Source of the DNA: UBA5336 sp964412785
GTDB lineage: Bacteria; Pseudomonadota; Alphaproteobacteria; Caulobacterales; Hyphomonadaceae
Length of the DNA stretch: 54,995 nt
NCBI GenBank assembly: GCA_964412785.1
Contig: CAYPQD010000015.1
Location: 1 to 54,995 of the forward strand
Direction: 5' to 3'
Below, piece after piece: positions 24,631 through 33,449 of the stretch. How positions within the stretch are numbered: the first letter of the stretch is position 1; every line of letters starts with the position of its first letter. The translations under genes were made by a program, and so were the position numbers. Under the pieces are notes generated by a model. That model searched no databases and was not told the origin of the DNA. It saw nothing but the letters and a program-made list of their open reading frames with translations.

Positions 24631-25602
24631 ATGAAGATGATGCTGATCGCATCTGCTGCTGCGTCGGCCTTTGCCGGCACGGCGCTTGCTCAACAGGCGG
24701 ACATGCCGCCGAACGCCCAGCCGGGCGAGTGCTTCGCGCGCGTTCTGATCCCTGAAGTGACCGAAGTGGTCACCGAGCAAGTGGTCGACCGTCCGGACAC
24801 CACGGAAATCCGCGTCATTCCGGCCCAGTACGAGACCGTCACCGAGCAGGTCCTCGTCAAGGAAGAGACCATCCAGTACCGCGTCGTCCCGGCTCGCTAC
24901 GAGACCGTGACCGAGCAGGTCGTGGTCGAGCCGGAGCGGACCGAGACCATCGTCATCCCGGCGGAATTCGAGACCTACACCGAGCAGGTTCTGGTCCGTC
25001 CGGCCTACACCACCTGGAAGCCGGGTTCGGGTCTGTTCGGCCGCGGCGCTGCCGGCACCGGCACGACCATCGGCTCCGGTGAGGGTCAGCTCACCACGGG
25101 CGAACTGCTCTGCATGGTCGAGGTTCCGGCTCAGTACGACACCGTGACCCGGACCCGCATCGCCCAGCCGGAGCGTACGGATACCCGCGTCCTGCCGGCC
25201 CGCTACGAGACCGTGACCCGCGAAGTTGTCGTTGAGTCGGCGCGTGTTGTCGAGGAAGTGATCCCGGCCGTCTTCGACACGATCACCGTGCAACGCCTGG
25301 TCGAGCCCGCTCGCGAGGAAGTGATCTCCATCCCGGCGACCTACAAGACCGTCGAGAAGCGCGTCGTCACCAGTGGCGGCGGCCTTGAGTGGAGCGAAGT
25401 GCTCTGCGACACCAACACCTCGCCGGGCAAGATCCGCGAAATCCAGCAGGCCCTCACGGCTGCGGGCTACACCAACCCGGTCGATGGTGCCTTCGGTCCG
25501 GCCACCCTCACCGCCATGGAAGCTTTCCAGCGTGATCGCGGCCTGCCGGTTGGCTACATGACCGTGTCGACCGTCCAGGCACTCGGCGTGAACCCCTTCT
25601 GA
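24631..25602 (+). CDS. Secreted repeat protein with peptidoglycan-binding domain
   Basis: A 323-residue secreted protein with signal peptide 1-20 (...AGTALA). The body is built of 23-residue repeats each opening (I/V/L)PA-x-(Y/F)-(E/D/K)T, at residues 63, 86, 109, then 165, 188, 211 and 234. The two blocks are each introduced by a cysteine (C34, C161) and separated by a glycine-rich linker (132-152). Residues 262-320 form a PG_binding_1 domain (REIQQALTAAGY, VDGAFGPATLTAM). ATG at 24631 has a strong ribosome binding site (AAAGGGGAGA); ATG at 24601 is rejected. Codon use is more biased than in the neighbours, suggesting high expression. Probably a periplasmic or cell-wall structural protein; function not established. 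Confidence 0.88.
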   Translation: MKMMLIASAAASAFAGTALAQQADMPPNAQPGECFARVLIPEVTEVVTEQVVDRPDTTEIRVIPAQYETVTEQVLVKEETIQYRVVPARYETVTEQVVVEPERTETIVIPAEFETYTEQVLVRPAYTTWKPGSGLFGRGAAGTGTTIGSGEGQLTTGELLCMVEVPAQYDTVTRTRIAQPERTDTRVLPARYETVTREVVVESARVVEEVIPAVFDTITVQRLVEPAREEVISIPATYKTVEKRVVTSGGGLEWSEVLCDTNTSPGKIREIQQALTAAGYTNPVDGAFGPATLTAMEAFQRDRGLPVGYMTVSTVQALGVNPF

Positions 25603-25625
25603 TAAGGGCAACGCTCTGACGAGCG

Positions 25626-25657
25626 ATGACCCCGCCGCCGAAAGGCAGCGGGGTCAT
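25626..25657 (+). terminator. Strong hairpin after the repeat protein gene
   Basis: ATGACCCCGC (25626-25635) pairs perfectly with GCGGGGTCAT (25648-25657). The loop itself folds as GCC-GAAA-GGC, a GNRA tetraloop. It is 24 bp after the stop and between convergent genes, so it may serve both strands. No T-run. Confidence 0.6.
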
Positions 25658-25726
25658 ACCCATTGAGGGTGGCAACGACCCGAACATCGAAACCCACCGG
25701 GAACAGGCCCATCTGGCGTGCCGATC

Positions 25727-26689
25727 TCAGGCCTCGCTCAGTACCCGCGGAAGCTTGAAGACCACGTCCTCACGGGTCACCAGCACCTCCTGCACACGCA
25801 CGTCATAGCGCTGGCGGCAGGCGTCCATGACCCCCGTCACCAGATCCTCCGGCGCGCTTGCCCCGGCAGTCAGGCCGAGGGTCAGCACACCATCGAACCA
25901 CGCCCAGTCGATATCCTCGGCACTGGCCACCAGCCGTGCATCGCGCGCGCCGGCTCGCAGGGCAACCTCGACAAGCCGCTTGGAATTCGAGGACGTTTCC
26001 GCACCGATCACCAGCACGAGGCCGGCGCCCGCCGCCATGGCCTTGACTGCTTCCTGTCGGTTGGTTGTGGCATAGCAGATGTCTTCCTTGTGCGGACTGG
26101 CAATGGCCGGGAAACGGGCCTGCAGTGCGGCGACGATCTCTGCGGTATCATCGACCGACAAGGTGGTCTGGGTGACGAAGGCCAGGGCCGTGCCCGAAGG
26201 CGGGGCGAGGGCGGCGACGTCTTCCACGGTTTCCACGAGCGTCATGGCGCCTTCGGGAAGCTGGCCCAGGGTCCCGATGACCTCCGGGTGTCCGGCATGG
26301 CCGATCAGCAGCACATGCCGGCCGGCCCGGTGATGGCGCTCTGCCTCGATATGGACCTTGGAAACCAGCGGGCAGGTTGCATCGACATAGACCAACCGCC
26401 GCGCCTCAGCCTCGGCGGGTACGGCCTTGGGCACGCCATGGGCGGAAAAGACGACCGGCCGGTCGGTCGGGCATTCATGCAACTCGTCGACGAATACCGC
26501 GCCCAGCGCTTCCAGCCGCGACACCACATGCTGGTTATGCACGATCTCGTGGCGGACATAGACCGGAGCACCCCATTTCCGCAGGGCTTCCTCGACGATC
26601 TGGATCGCCCGGTCGACCCCTGCGCAGAAGCCTCTCGGCGCGGCGAGGAGCAGGCGGAGTGGGGGGCGGGGCTCTTCAGACATTGGCAA
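25727..26689 (-). CDS. ispH: 4-hydroxy-3-methylbut-2-enyl diphosphate reductase
   Basis: A 320-residue iron-sulfur enzyme, the last step of the MEP pathway, converting HMBPP to IPP and DMAPP. The three cluster cysteines lie in APRGFCAGVDRA (C22), DATCPLVSK and DICYATTNRQ. Substrate-binding ETSSNSKRL and TAGASAPEDLV are also intact. ATG at 26689 or the nearby 26683 can be the start. It is divergent from the following lipoprotein gene (109 bp). Confidence 0.96.
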   Translation of the reverse strand: MPMSEEPRPPLRLLLAAPRGFCAGVDRAIQIVEEALRKWGAPVYVRHEIVHNQHVVSRLEALGAVFVDELHECPTDRPVVFSAHGVPKAVPAEAEARRLVYVDATCPLVSKVHIEAERHHRAGRHVLLIGHAGHPEVIGTLGQLPEGAMTLVETVEDVAALAPPSGTALAFVTQTTLSVDDTAEIVAALQARFPAIASPHKEDICYATTNRQEAVKAMAAGAGLVLVIGAETSSNSKRLVEVALRAGARDARLVASAEDIDWAWFDGVLTLGLTAGASAPEDLVTGVMDACRQRYDVRVQEVLVTREDVVFKLPRVLSEA

Positions 26690-26798
26690 TGGGCCTTCCT
26701 GCGGTCGCGGCGTTGCGTGGTCGCTCTGCGGCTTTATAAGTCGTGCAGCCTAGTTAGGCATCCTGTCCAGCCCGGTGAAGAAGGACACATAGCGCGCC

Positions 26799-27365
26799 AT
26801 GCCCCGTTCCAGCCTGATCGCCGTCGCCCTGCTTGCCGGATTTGGGGCCTGTTCCAGTGCTTCAGGACCCGGCGCGCTCGATAGCCGTGCCAATGCCGGC
26901 CCCTGCCCGGTGTCGGGCTCGATCTATGACACGTCCCGGATCATCGTCTTCGACGGCAACGGCCAGAGCTTCAGCAATATCCGTTTCACCGGCGAGATTA
27001 CCGATGTGCGTCTGTTCTGCCGGTATGTTGGCAGCTCGCCCATCCAGGCGCAGCTGGAGATCGACTTTGCCTTCGGGCGGGGCGAGGCGGCAGCAGAGAC
27101 GCGCTTTACCTACCCGTATTTCGTGGCAGTCACGCGCCGCAACGCAAAGGTCCTCGGCAAGGAGCGTTTCGTGGTCGAGGGTGTCTTCCGCGGGGCGCCG
27201 GTTTCGTCCGACACTCAGGTCATCCGTGATATCATTATCCCGCGCGCGGACGAAGGCGTGTCGGGGTCCAATTTCGAGATCGTTGTTGGCTTTGAGCTGA
27301 ATGAAGCGCAGCTCGCCTTCAACCGCGAGGGCCAGCGCTTCCAGCTCGGCGCGCGCGCCAACTGA
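26799..27365 (+). CDS. Putative lipoprotein
   Basis: A 188-residue lipoprotein: MPRSSLIAVALLAGFGAC with lipidated C18. The mature domain is beta-rich and starts CPVSGSIYDTSRIIVFDGNG, with VGSSPIQAQLEIDFAFGRGE and IVVGFELNEAQLAFNREG. I recall similar uncharacterised lipoproteins in alphaproteobacteria, but name no family. It is 18 bp upstream of argS and probably shares its transcript. Confidence 0.8.
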   Translation: MPRSSLIAVALLAGFGACSSASGPGALDSRANAGPCPVSGSIYDTSRIIVFDGNGQSFSNIRFTGEITDVRLFCRYVGSSPIQAQLEIDFAFGRGEAAAETRFTYPYFVAVTRRNAKVLGKERFVVEGVFRGAPVSSDTQVIRDIIIPRADEGVSGSNFEIVVGFELNEAQLAFNREGQRFQLGARAN

Positions 27366-27383
27366 GGCCCGCGGAGGGCGTTC

Positions 27384-29156
27384 ATGTCCGATCTGTCCAG
27401 CGTGCTGTCGGCGGCCTGCGGTGATGCGTTCGAGCGGCTCGGCCTTGAGCGCGCGGCTGGCGTGGTGCGGCGCTCGGACCGGCCAGAGCTGGCCGACTTC
27501 CAGTGCAATGGCGCCTTGGCGATGGCGAAGAAGGCGGGCCGCAATCCCCGCGAGATAGCCGGCGAGATTGCGGGCCAGATCGCCGCCCATCCCGCGATTG
27601 CAGCGGCGGAGGTCGCCGGGCCGGGCTTTCTCAATATCCGCGTCTCTGCGCAGGCACTGGCCGAGCGGGCCGGGATGATCGCCGGTGACGCGCGCTGCGG
27701 CGCCGCCCCGGCCAGTGATGCGGTGGCACTGGTGCTCGACTTTGGTGGACCGAATGTGGCCAAGCCCATGCATGTGGGCCATCTGCGCTCTGCCGTGATC
27801 GGCGACACGCTGCAGCGGATCTTCCGCTTTGCGGGTGACCAGGTGGTCTCTGATGTCCATCTCGGCGACTGGGGCTTGCAGATGGGGCATCTTGTCACCG
27901 AGTTGCAGGACGAGCAGCCGGCGCTCTTGTATTTCGATGCCGACTATAGCGGTCCGTATCCGGAGGACCCGCCTGTCACGATCGACGATCTGGGGCGGCT
28001 CTATCCTGCCGCCTCGGCCAAGGCGAAGGCCGATGCAGCACGCAATGCGCGCTCGCAGGCAGCCGTGGCAGAGCTCCAGGCCGGCCGGCCAGGCTACCGC
28101 GCGCTTCTTCAGCATTTCATCGAGGTGTCGGTCGCAGAGCTGAAGGTGGACTATGCCTTCCTCGATGTTGCCTTCGACCTCTGGAAGGGCGAGAGCGATG
28201 TCGATCATCTCATCGCGGAGATGGTCGCACTGTTTCGTGACAAGGGCCTTGCGCGCGAGGATGACGGCGCGCTGATCGTCCCTGTTGAGCGTGACGGCGA
28301 CAGGAAGGACGTGCCGCCGGTGATGCTGGTGAACTCGCGCGGCGGGACCGGCTATCACACCACCGACCTGGCAACGATCTATGACCGTGTGCGGAATTTC
28401 GAGCCAACTCCGGACGGCCTGATCTACATTGTCGATCAGCGTCAGGCGCTGCACTTTGAGCAGGTGTTCCGCGCCGCCGACCTGGCCGGCCTGATCGCCG
28501 AGGAGCGCTGCGAGCATATCGGCTTTGGCACGGTGAACGGTCCGGACGGCAAGCCGTTCAAGACCCGCGAGGGCGGGGTGTTGCGGCTGGCGGATCTCAA
28601 CGCGATGGCGCTCGATGAGGCGAGGCGCAAGATCGAGGCTGCGGCGAAACTGCCAGCGGACATGGACGCCGGCGAGCGCGAGGAGGTTGCCCGCCTGGTC
28701 GCCCGCGCGGCGCTTCGCTTTGCTGACCTGCAGAATACGCGGACCACGAATTATGTGTTCGATCTCGACCGATTTACCAGTTTCGAGGGCAGGACCGGCC
28801 CCTACCTCCTGTACGCGGCGGTGAGGATCAAGTCGCTGTTGCGCCGGGCGGAGGCGGAGGGTCTGGCAGACGGCCCGGTGAGTGTGGAGAGCGAGGCCGA
28901 GCGAGCGCTTGTCCTCGCGCTCGACGGCTTTGGCGCGGCGCTTCTCGGCGCCCGCGACAAGCGCATGCCGCACATCCTGTGCGAACACGTCTATGCGCTG
29001 GCGCAGGCGTTCAGCGGTTTCTACGGCGCACACCCGATCGCTGCCGAGCCGGACGCAGTGCGCCGGGGCTCCCGGCTCGCCCTGTCGCGCGCGGTGCTGC
29101 GCCAGCTTCAATGCGCGCTCAGCCTTCTTGGCATCACCGTGCCGGAGCGGATGTAG
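27384..29156 (+). CDS. argS: Arginyl-tRNA synthetase
   Basis: A 590-residue class I aminoacyl-tRNA synthetase. It has the HIGH-type motif KPMHVGHLRSAVIGD and the ArgS version of the second signature, GKPFKTREGG, in place of KMSKS. The N-terminal additional domain and C-terminal DALR anticodon-binding domain (FLR...HILCEHVYALAQAFSGFY) are complete. The last 23 bp overlap the convergent DUF2147 gene. Confidence 0.96.
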   Translation: MSDLSSVLSAACGDAFERLGLERAAGVVRRSDRPELADFQCNGALAMAKKAGRNPREIAGEIAGQIAAHPAIAAAEVAGPGFLNIRVSAQALAERAGMIAGDARCGAAPASDAVALVLDFGGPNVAKPMHVGHLRSAVIGDTLQRIFRFAGDQVVSDVHLGDWGLQMGHLVTELQDEQPALLYFDADYSGPYPEDPPVTIDDLGRLYPAASAKAKADAARNARSQAAVAELQAGRPGYRALLQHFIEVSVAELKVDYAFLDVAFDLWKGESDVDHLIAEMVALFRDKGLAREDDGALIVPVERDGDRKDVPPVMLVNSRGGTGYHTTDLATIYDRVRNFEPTPDGLIYIVDQRQALHFEQVFRAADLAGLIAEERCEHIGFGTVNGPDGKPFKTREGGVLRLADLNAMALDEARRKIEAAAKLPADMDAGEREEVARLVARAALRFADLQNTRTTNYVFDLDRFTSFEGRTGPYLLYAAVRIKSLLRRAEAEGLADGPVSVESEAERALVLALDGFGAALLGARDKRMPHILCEHVYALAQAFSGFYGAHPIAAEPDAVRRGSRLALSRAVLRQLQCALSLLGITVPERM

Positions 29157-29598
29157 TGGCGGCCGCGTCGGGAGGGGTTGCACGGGTCCACACCTGCGAG
29201 CGGCAGAACGGTCCGAAACAGCCCCTGAGCGCCAGCCGACCGTCATCCTTCGGCGTCAGGCTTGCGCGGTAGGTGCGACCGGATTCCGGATCGTACACCT
29301 TCCCGCTGTGCCAGGACTCGCCACGGGCCCTGAAATCCCAAACCATCAACATGCCGGCCAGGGGACGTTCGCGCAGGCTTTCATCCGGGTTGTTGATGTC
29401 GCGGTCGGAGCTTGCCTCCTGCGGATTGACCCAGACCAGATAGCCGCAGGGTGATGCGTCGCCGCAATCGGATATCTCAATCCGGGCGTTCCCGTCTGGC
29501 GTCGCCCAAAGCCCGGTGATCGCGGCCGGGTCGGCGTGTGCCAACCGGGCGGTCAGGGCGAATGCCAGGACGCTCGCCGGCAAAACAGGCTTGGGCAT
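29134..29598 (-). CDS. DUF2147 family secreted protein
   Basis: A 154-residue protein with a signal peptide (...ARLAHA) and the DUF2147 domain: GLWATPDGNARIEISDCG, then VYDPESGRTYRASL and LRGCFGPFCRSQ. Four cysteines (SDC, SPC, RGC, PFC) may form disulfides. DUF2147 proteins are small periplasmic beta-barrels of unknown function. The gene end overlaps argS by 23 bp in the opposite direction, with no room for a separate terminator. Confidence 0.9.
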   Translation of the reverse strand: MPKPVLPASVLAFALTARLAHADPAAITGLWATPDGNARIEISDCGDASPCGYLVWVNPQEASSDRDINNPDESLRERPLAGMLMVWDFRARGESWHSGKVYDPESGRTYRASLTPKDDGRLALRGCFGPFCRSQVWTRATPPDAAATTSAPAR

Positions 29599-29712
29599 CG
29601 GTCAACTCCGCTTGGTTTGCTGGCAAAGGTACAGGCTGGGTGGTCCGGGCGCACGGCCCATTTGCTTGCCGCACTGCAGAATCCGCACTACCTTCGTTTC
29701 GGTGAAGACCTT

Positions 29713-29898
29713 CTTCCCGGGAGAGGGCGGACCGGCGTGTCCGCCGCCGAAGGCGCAACCGCCCCGGAAACGCTCAGGCAAAAGGACCGGGAAGGGTCAG
29801 GAACGCTGGAAAGAGGCGGCGGCGAGACAGACGCCCGGGCCTCGCCGAAGGAGCAAGCCGGTGCCGACCGGCGGAATCTCTCAGGCACCAAGACAGCG
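29713..29898 (+). ncRNA. Tandem glycine riboswitch (two aptamers)
   Basis: Two glycine aptamers in the 5' leader of gcvT. Aptamer 1 (29713-29794) is closed by the perfect P1 helix CTTCCCGG/CCGGGAAG and contains GAGAGGGCGG, CGCCGAAGGCGCAA and CTCAGGCAAAAGGACC. Aptamer 2 (29804-29898) is closed by CGCTG/CAGCG and contains AAGAGGCGG, CGCCGAAGGAGCAA and CTCTCAGGCACCAAGAC. The linker is 9 nt. Tandem glycine riboswitches switch on glycine cleavage genes when glycine is abundant. The 69 nt between aptamer 2 and the start codon can form GCGGG-ACA-CCCGC (29911-29923), a possible part of the expression platform. Confidence 0.93.
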
Positions 29899-29967
29899 GG
29901 GGCAGGGATTGCGGGACACCCGCCTGGCTGGCCGGGCTGGTCCCGTCCTTGTTCGGAGCAGGTGCCA

Positions 29968-31134
29968 ATGCATGACGGAGATGACAGCCTGAAGCGCACG
30001 GCGCTTTTTGAGCTGCATACCGCGCTCGCCGCGAAAATGGTGCCATTCGCCGGCTATGACATGCCCGTGCAGTACGCCGGGGGCGTCATGGCCGAGCATC
30101 TCTGGACCCGCCAGCATGCCGGGCTGTTCGACGTTTCGCACATGGGTCCGGTGAGCCTGCGATTCCTCCCGGGGGCGGGCGCGGACGATCCCGACGCGCG
30201 ATTCTGCGAACTGGCGCGCCGGGCCGAGCGGGTTATCCCGTCGGCAATCGCCGGCATGAAGCCTGGCCGCCTGCGCTACAGCGTGCTGCTGACCGATGAG
30301 GGCACGATCGCCGACGACCTTCTGGTCGGCCGGCCGGCCGACGCGCCGCATCAGGGCGAACTCTATCTCGTCGTCAATGCCGCAGTGAAGGAGCGCGATT
30401 TCGGACGTCTGCGTGATGTGATGGGCGCGGACGTGGAACTGGTGCGCCATGACACGCGTGCCAGCCTGATCGCGCTGCAGGGCCCCGAAGCCGAAGCGGT
30501 GCTGGAAGCCGAGTTTCCTGGCATTGCAGCCCTGCGCTTCATGGACATCGCCCCTTTTTCCGGGCGTGGGAGCAAGAGCGTCATCGTCTCGCGCACCGGC
30601 TATACCGGTGAGGACGGGTTCGAGATCCTCGTCAGCAATGACGAGGCGGCTTCCCTTGCAGGCCGGCTGCTGGCCGATGAACGGGTCAAGCCGGTCGGCC
30701 TGGGTGCACGGGACTCCCTGCGCCTCGAGGCGGGTCTCTGCCTTTATGGCCATGACATGGACGAGACCTGCGACCCCGTCGAGGCGGATCTCGCCTGGGT
30801 GATCCAGAAGTCCCGGCGCGAGCGGGCCGATTTTGCCGGCGCGCAGCGGATATTGCGGGCCCTGTCGGAAGGCCCGCGTCAGCGACGTGTCGGCATCCGG
30901 CCTCTGGAGCGCGCGCCGGCCCGCGAGGGGACCGGGATTTGCAAGGAGGGTATGCCCGTTGGTCACGTGACCTCAGGCGGGTTCGGGCCGAGCGTCGGCG
31001 GGCCGGTGGCGATGGGCTATGTCCGCGCCGATCTCGCAACGCCGGGGACGCCCGTTGAGTTGATGGTACGCGGGCGTCCGCGTCCGGCGGAGGTGTGCGC
31101 GCTGCCTTTCACCGAGCCCCGATACAAGCGCTGA
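29968..31134 (+). CDS. gcvT: Glycine cleavage system T protein (aminomethyltransferase)
   Basis: A 388-residue T protein. It transfers the aminomethyl carbon from lipoylated GcvH to tetrahydrofolate, releasing ammonia. Conserved stretches are FAGYDMPVQYAGGVMAEH, GLFDVSHMGPV, SRTGYTGEDGFEI and the C-terminal GHVTSGGFGPS. ATG at 29968 follows GGAGCAGGTGCC and starts MHDGDDSLKRTALFELH; the frame runs open through the riboswitch but is not coding there. First gene of the gcvT-H-PA-cupin-PB operon. Confidence 0.95.
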   Translation: MHDGDDSLKRTALFELHTALAAKMVPFAGYDMPVQYAGGVMAEHLWTRQHAGLFDVSHMGPVSLRFLPGAGADDPDARFCELARRAERVIPSAIAGMKPGRLRYSVLLTDEGTIADDLLVGRPADAPHQGELYLVVNAAVKERDFGRLRDVMGADVELVRHDTRASLIALQGPEAEAVLEAEFPGIAALRFMDIAPFSGRGSKSVIVSRTGYTGEDGFEILVSNDEAASLAGRLLADERVKPVGLGARDSLRLEAGLCLYGHDMDETCDPVEADLAWVIQKSRRERADFAGAQRILRALSEGPRQRRVGIRPLERAPAREGTGICKEGMPVGHVTSGGFGPSVGGPVAMGYVRADLATPGTPVELMVRGRPRPAEVCALPFTEPRYKR

Positions 31135-31151
31135 GGAGAGAGTTGAGACCC

Positions 31152-31541
31152 ATGACCGAACTGACCCAGAGCCCCCGATTCTACACCAAGGACCATGAAT
31201 GGGTGAGCGTGCAGGGCGACCTCGCCACCATGGGGATCACCCGCTATGCCGCCGAACAGCTCGGTGACGTCGTCTTTGTCGAGCTTCCGGAAACCGGCCG
31301 CACGGTCGCGCAGGGCGAGGAGCTCGCGGTGGTGGAGAGCGTCAAGGCGGCCTCTGATATCTACGCCCCCGTATCGGGTGATGTCACCGAGGTGAACGGG
31401 GCGCTCTCGGAGAAGCCTGAAACGGTGAATGAGTCGCCGCAGGCCGATGGCTGGATCTGCGTGATCAGGCTCACCCGCGGCGAGGAAACCGAAAGCCTCA
31501 TGGATGAGGCAGCCTACCTGACTTATTGCGAAGGCCTCTAG
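31152..31541 (+). CDS. gcvH: Glycine cleavage system H protein
   Basis: A 129-residue lipoyl carrier protein shuttling the aminomethyl group between the P, T and L proteins. The lipoylated lysine is K65 in VVESVKAASD. The N-terminal FYTKDHEWVS and C-terminal NESPQADGWI are typical. It starts 17 nt after gcvT. Confidence 0.96.
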   Translation: MTELTQSPRFYTKDHEWVSVQGDLATMGITRYAAEQLGDVVFVELPETGRTVAQGEELAVVESVKAASDIYAPVSGDVTEVNGALSEKPETVNESPQADGWICVIRLTRGEETESLMDEAAYLTYCEGL

Positions 31542-31552
31542 GAGAGTCCCCG

Positions 31553-32896
31553 ATGCGCTACCTGCCACTGACCCCCGAAGACCGCGCCGCGATGCTGCGC
31601 CGAATTGGCGCGCCGTCGGTTGACGCCTTTTATGCCGACGTTCCGGAAGCGGCGCGCCTTGACGGGCCGATCGAGGGCCTGCCGATGCATGCCGGCGAGC
31701 TGGCCGTGGAGCGCCATCTCGGCAATCTCGCCGTGCAGAACCGCACGGCGTCGGAAGGGCCCTTCTTCATCGGCGCGGGCGCCTACAAGCACCATGTGCC
31801 GGCGAGCGTCGACCACATTATCCAGCGCTCGGAATTCCTGACCACCTATACGCCCTACCAGCCTGAAATCGCGCAGGGCACCCTCCAGAGCCTGTTCGAG
31901 TTCCAGACCCAGGTCGCCGAACTCACCGCGATGGAGGTCGCCAATGCCTCCATGTATGACGGCTCGACTGCCTGCGCCGAAGCCGCCCTGATGGCATGCC
32001 GGGTGACGCGCCGGCGCAAGGTGGTGCTCTCCGGCGGCCTGCACCCTCATTATGCGACGGCGACCCGCACCCTGTGTGAGGCGCAGGGGATCGAGGTGGT
32101 CGCCCTGGCGCCGGCGATCGACGATGAGGGTGCGCTGGCCGGCGCGGTTGATGGTGAGACCGCCTGTGTGATTGGCCAGACCCCCAATGTGTTCGGTACG
32201 GTGAGCGACCTCTCGCCAGTGGCCGACGCCGCCCATGGCAAAGGCGCCCTGCTCGTCTCGGTGTTCACCGAAGCTGTGGCACTCGGCATGGTACCGCCTC
32301 CCGGCGAGATGGGCGCGGATATAGCCGCCGGTGAAGGCCAGTCCATTGGCAATGCGCTGAATTTCGGCGGGCCCTATGTCGGCCTGTTCGCGGCGAATGC
32401 GAAGCACATGCGCCAGATGCCCGGCCGGCTGTGCGGCGAGACCGTGGATGCCGACGGCCAGCGGGGCTATGTCCTGACCCTGTCGACGCGCGAGCAGCAC
32501 ATCCGCCGCGACAAGGCGACCTCGAATATCTGCACCAATTCCGGCCTCTGCGCGCTGGCCTTCACTGCGCACATGACCTTGCTCGGCGGGGCCGGCCTGA
32601 CGCGGCTGTCGGAGCTCAACCATGAGGCGGCGGTGGCGCTCGCCGATGCCCTGTGCGGTGTGCCGGGCGTTGAAATCCTGACCCCCCGTTTCTTCAACGA
32701 GTTTGCGTTCAGGACACCGCTCAACGCCGAGGCGGTGCTCGCCATGCTGGAAGAGCGCGGTGTCCTGGGGGGCGTGCGGGCGAACCGCCTGCTGCCGGGG
32801 GCGGGCATGGGCGATGTCATCCTGACCTGTGCCACCGAGTGCACCCAGGAGGCCGACATCGCCGCCTATGCTGACACTCTGAGGGAGGTGATCTGA
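31553..32896 (+). CDS. gcvPA: Glycine dehydrogenase (decarboxylating) subunit 1
   Basis: The 447-residue alpha half of the split P protein, which with GcvPB decarboxylates glycine. It starts MRYLPLTPEDRAAML and contains GAGAYKHHVPA, TPYQPEIAQGTLQ, NASMYDGSTA and RRDKATSNICTNSGLCALA, all standard. It is 11 nt after gcvH, and the next gene follows after 3 nt. The PLP lysine is in the partner subunit. Confidence 0.95.
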   Translation: MRYLPLTPEDRAAMLRRIGAPSVDAFYADVPEAARLDGPIEGLPMHAGELAVERHLGNLAVQNRTASEGPFFIGAGAYKHHVPASVDHIIQRSEFLTTYTPYQPEIAQGTLQSLFEFQTQVAELTAMEVANASMYDGSTACAEAALMACRVTRRRKVVLSGGLHPHYATATRTLCEAQGIEVVALAPAIDDEGALAGAVDGETACVIGQTPNVFGTVSDLSPVADAAHGKGALLVSVFTEAVALGMVPPPGEMGADIAAGEGQSIGNALNFGGPYVGLFAANAKHMRQMPGRLCGETVDADGQRGYVLTLSTREQHIRRDKATSNICTNSGLCALAFTAHMTLLGGAGLTRLSELNHEAAVALADALCGVPGVEILTPRFFNEFAFRTPLNAEAVLAMLEERGVLGGVRANRLLPGAGMGDVILTCATECTQEADIAAYADTLREVI

Positions 32897-32899
32897 GCG

Positions 32900-33439
32900 A
32901 TGCCCAGGGTTACGCGAAAAACGTCCGAGATGTACGAACGCCAGGCCTATCCCGGCCGCCTGCGCCAGCGCACCAATGGCTGTTTCAAGTGGCGCCTGTC
33001 GGATGCCGGGGGACTCACCCAGTTTGGTGCCGGCGAGGTCGAGCTGGCGCCGGGCGCATCCACCGGCCTCTATCACTGGCATGAAGCCGAGGATGAGTTC
33101 GTGTATGTGCTCGAGGGCGAGGTGGTGATGGTGGAGGGCGCCGGCGAGACCCTGCTGCGAGCGGGCGAAGCAGCGACGTTCAAGGCGGGCACGCGCGTCG
33201 GCCACACCTTCGAGAACCGGTCTGACCGGCCTGTGCGGCTTCTGGAAGTGGGCCTGCGCCATCCCGATGGCGAGACGGCCTGGTATCCGGGCGTCGACAT
33301 GGTCTACCGCCGCGATCCGCAGACCGGGATCCGGTTCGAGACCCGCGACGGGCGCGAGCTCGCGCCCGAAGACGAGCCGGCCCGCCTGGCCGATGACCCG
33401 GACAACCTCAAGCCAGCCTCCCGGCTGGACATCGCGTGA
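32900..33439 (+). CDS. Cupin protein inserted in the gcv operon
   Basis: A 179-residue single-domain cupin. Motif 1 reads GLYHWHEAEDEFVYVLEGE, with the metal ligands H-x-H and E, and motif 2 has GHTFEN with the third His. The N-terminus holds RTNGCFKWRLSDAGG. The gene starts 3 nt after gcvPA and ends 10 nt before gcvPB, so it is transcribed with them between the two halves of one enzyme. I recall similar cupins annotated near diverse metabolic genes but know no role in glycine cleavage. A metal-dependent isomerase, sugar or small-molecule binding role are all open. Confidence 0.85.
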   Translation: MPRVTRKTSEMYERQAYPGRLRQRTNGCFKWRLSDAGGLTQFGAGEVELAPGASTGLYHWHEAEDEFVYVLEGEVVMVEGAGETLLRAGEAATFKAGTRVGHTFENRSDRPVRLLEVGLRHPDGETAWYPGVDMVYRRDPQTGIRFETRDGRELAPEDEPARLADDPDNLKPASRLDIA

Positions 33440-33449
33440 GGAGCGAGAC

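Noticed and set aside
26862..29246. 794-aa open frame on the minus strand
   Set aside because: Antisense to argS and the lipoprotein; rich in His, Arg and Gly as expected for a mirrored frame.
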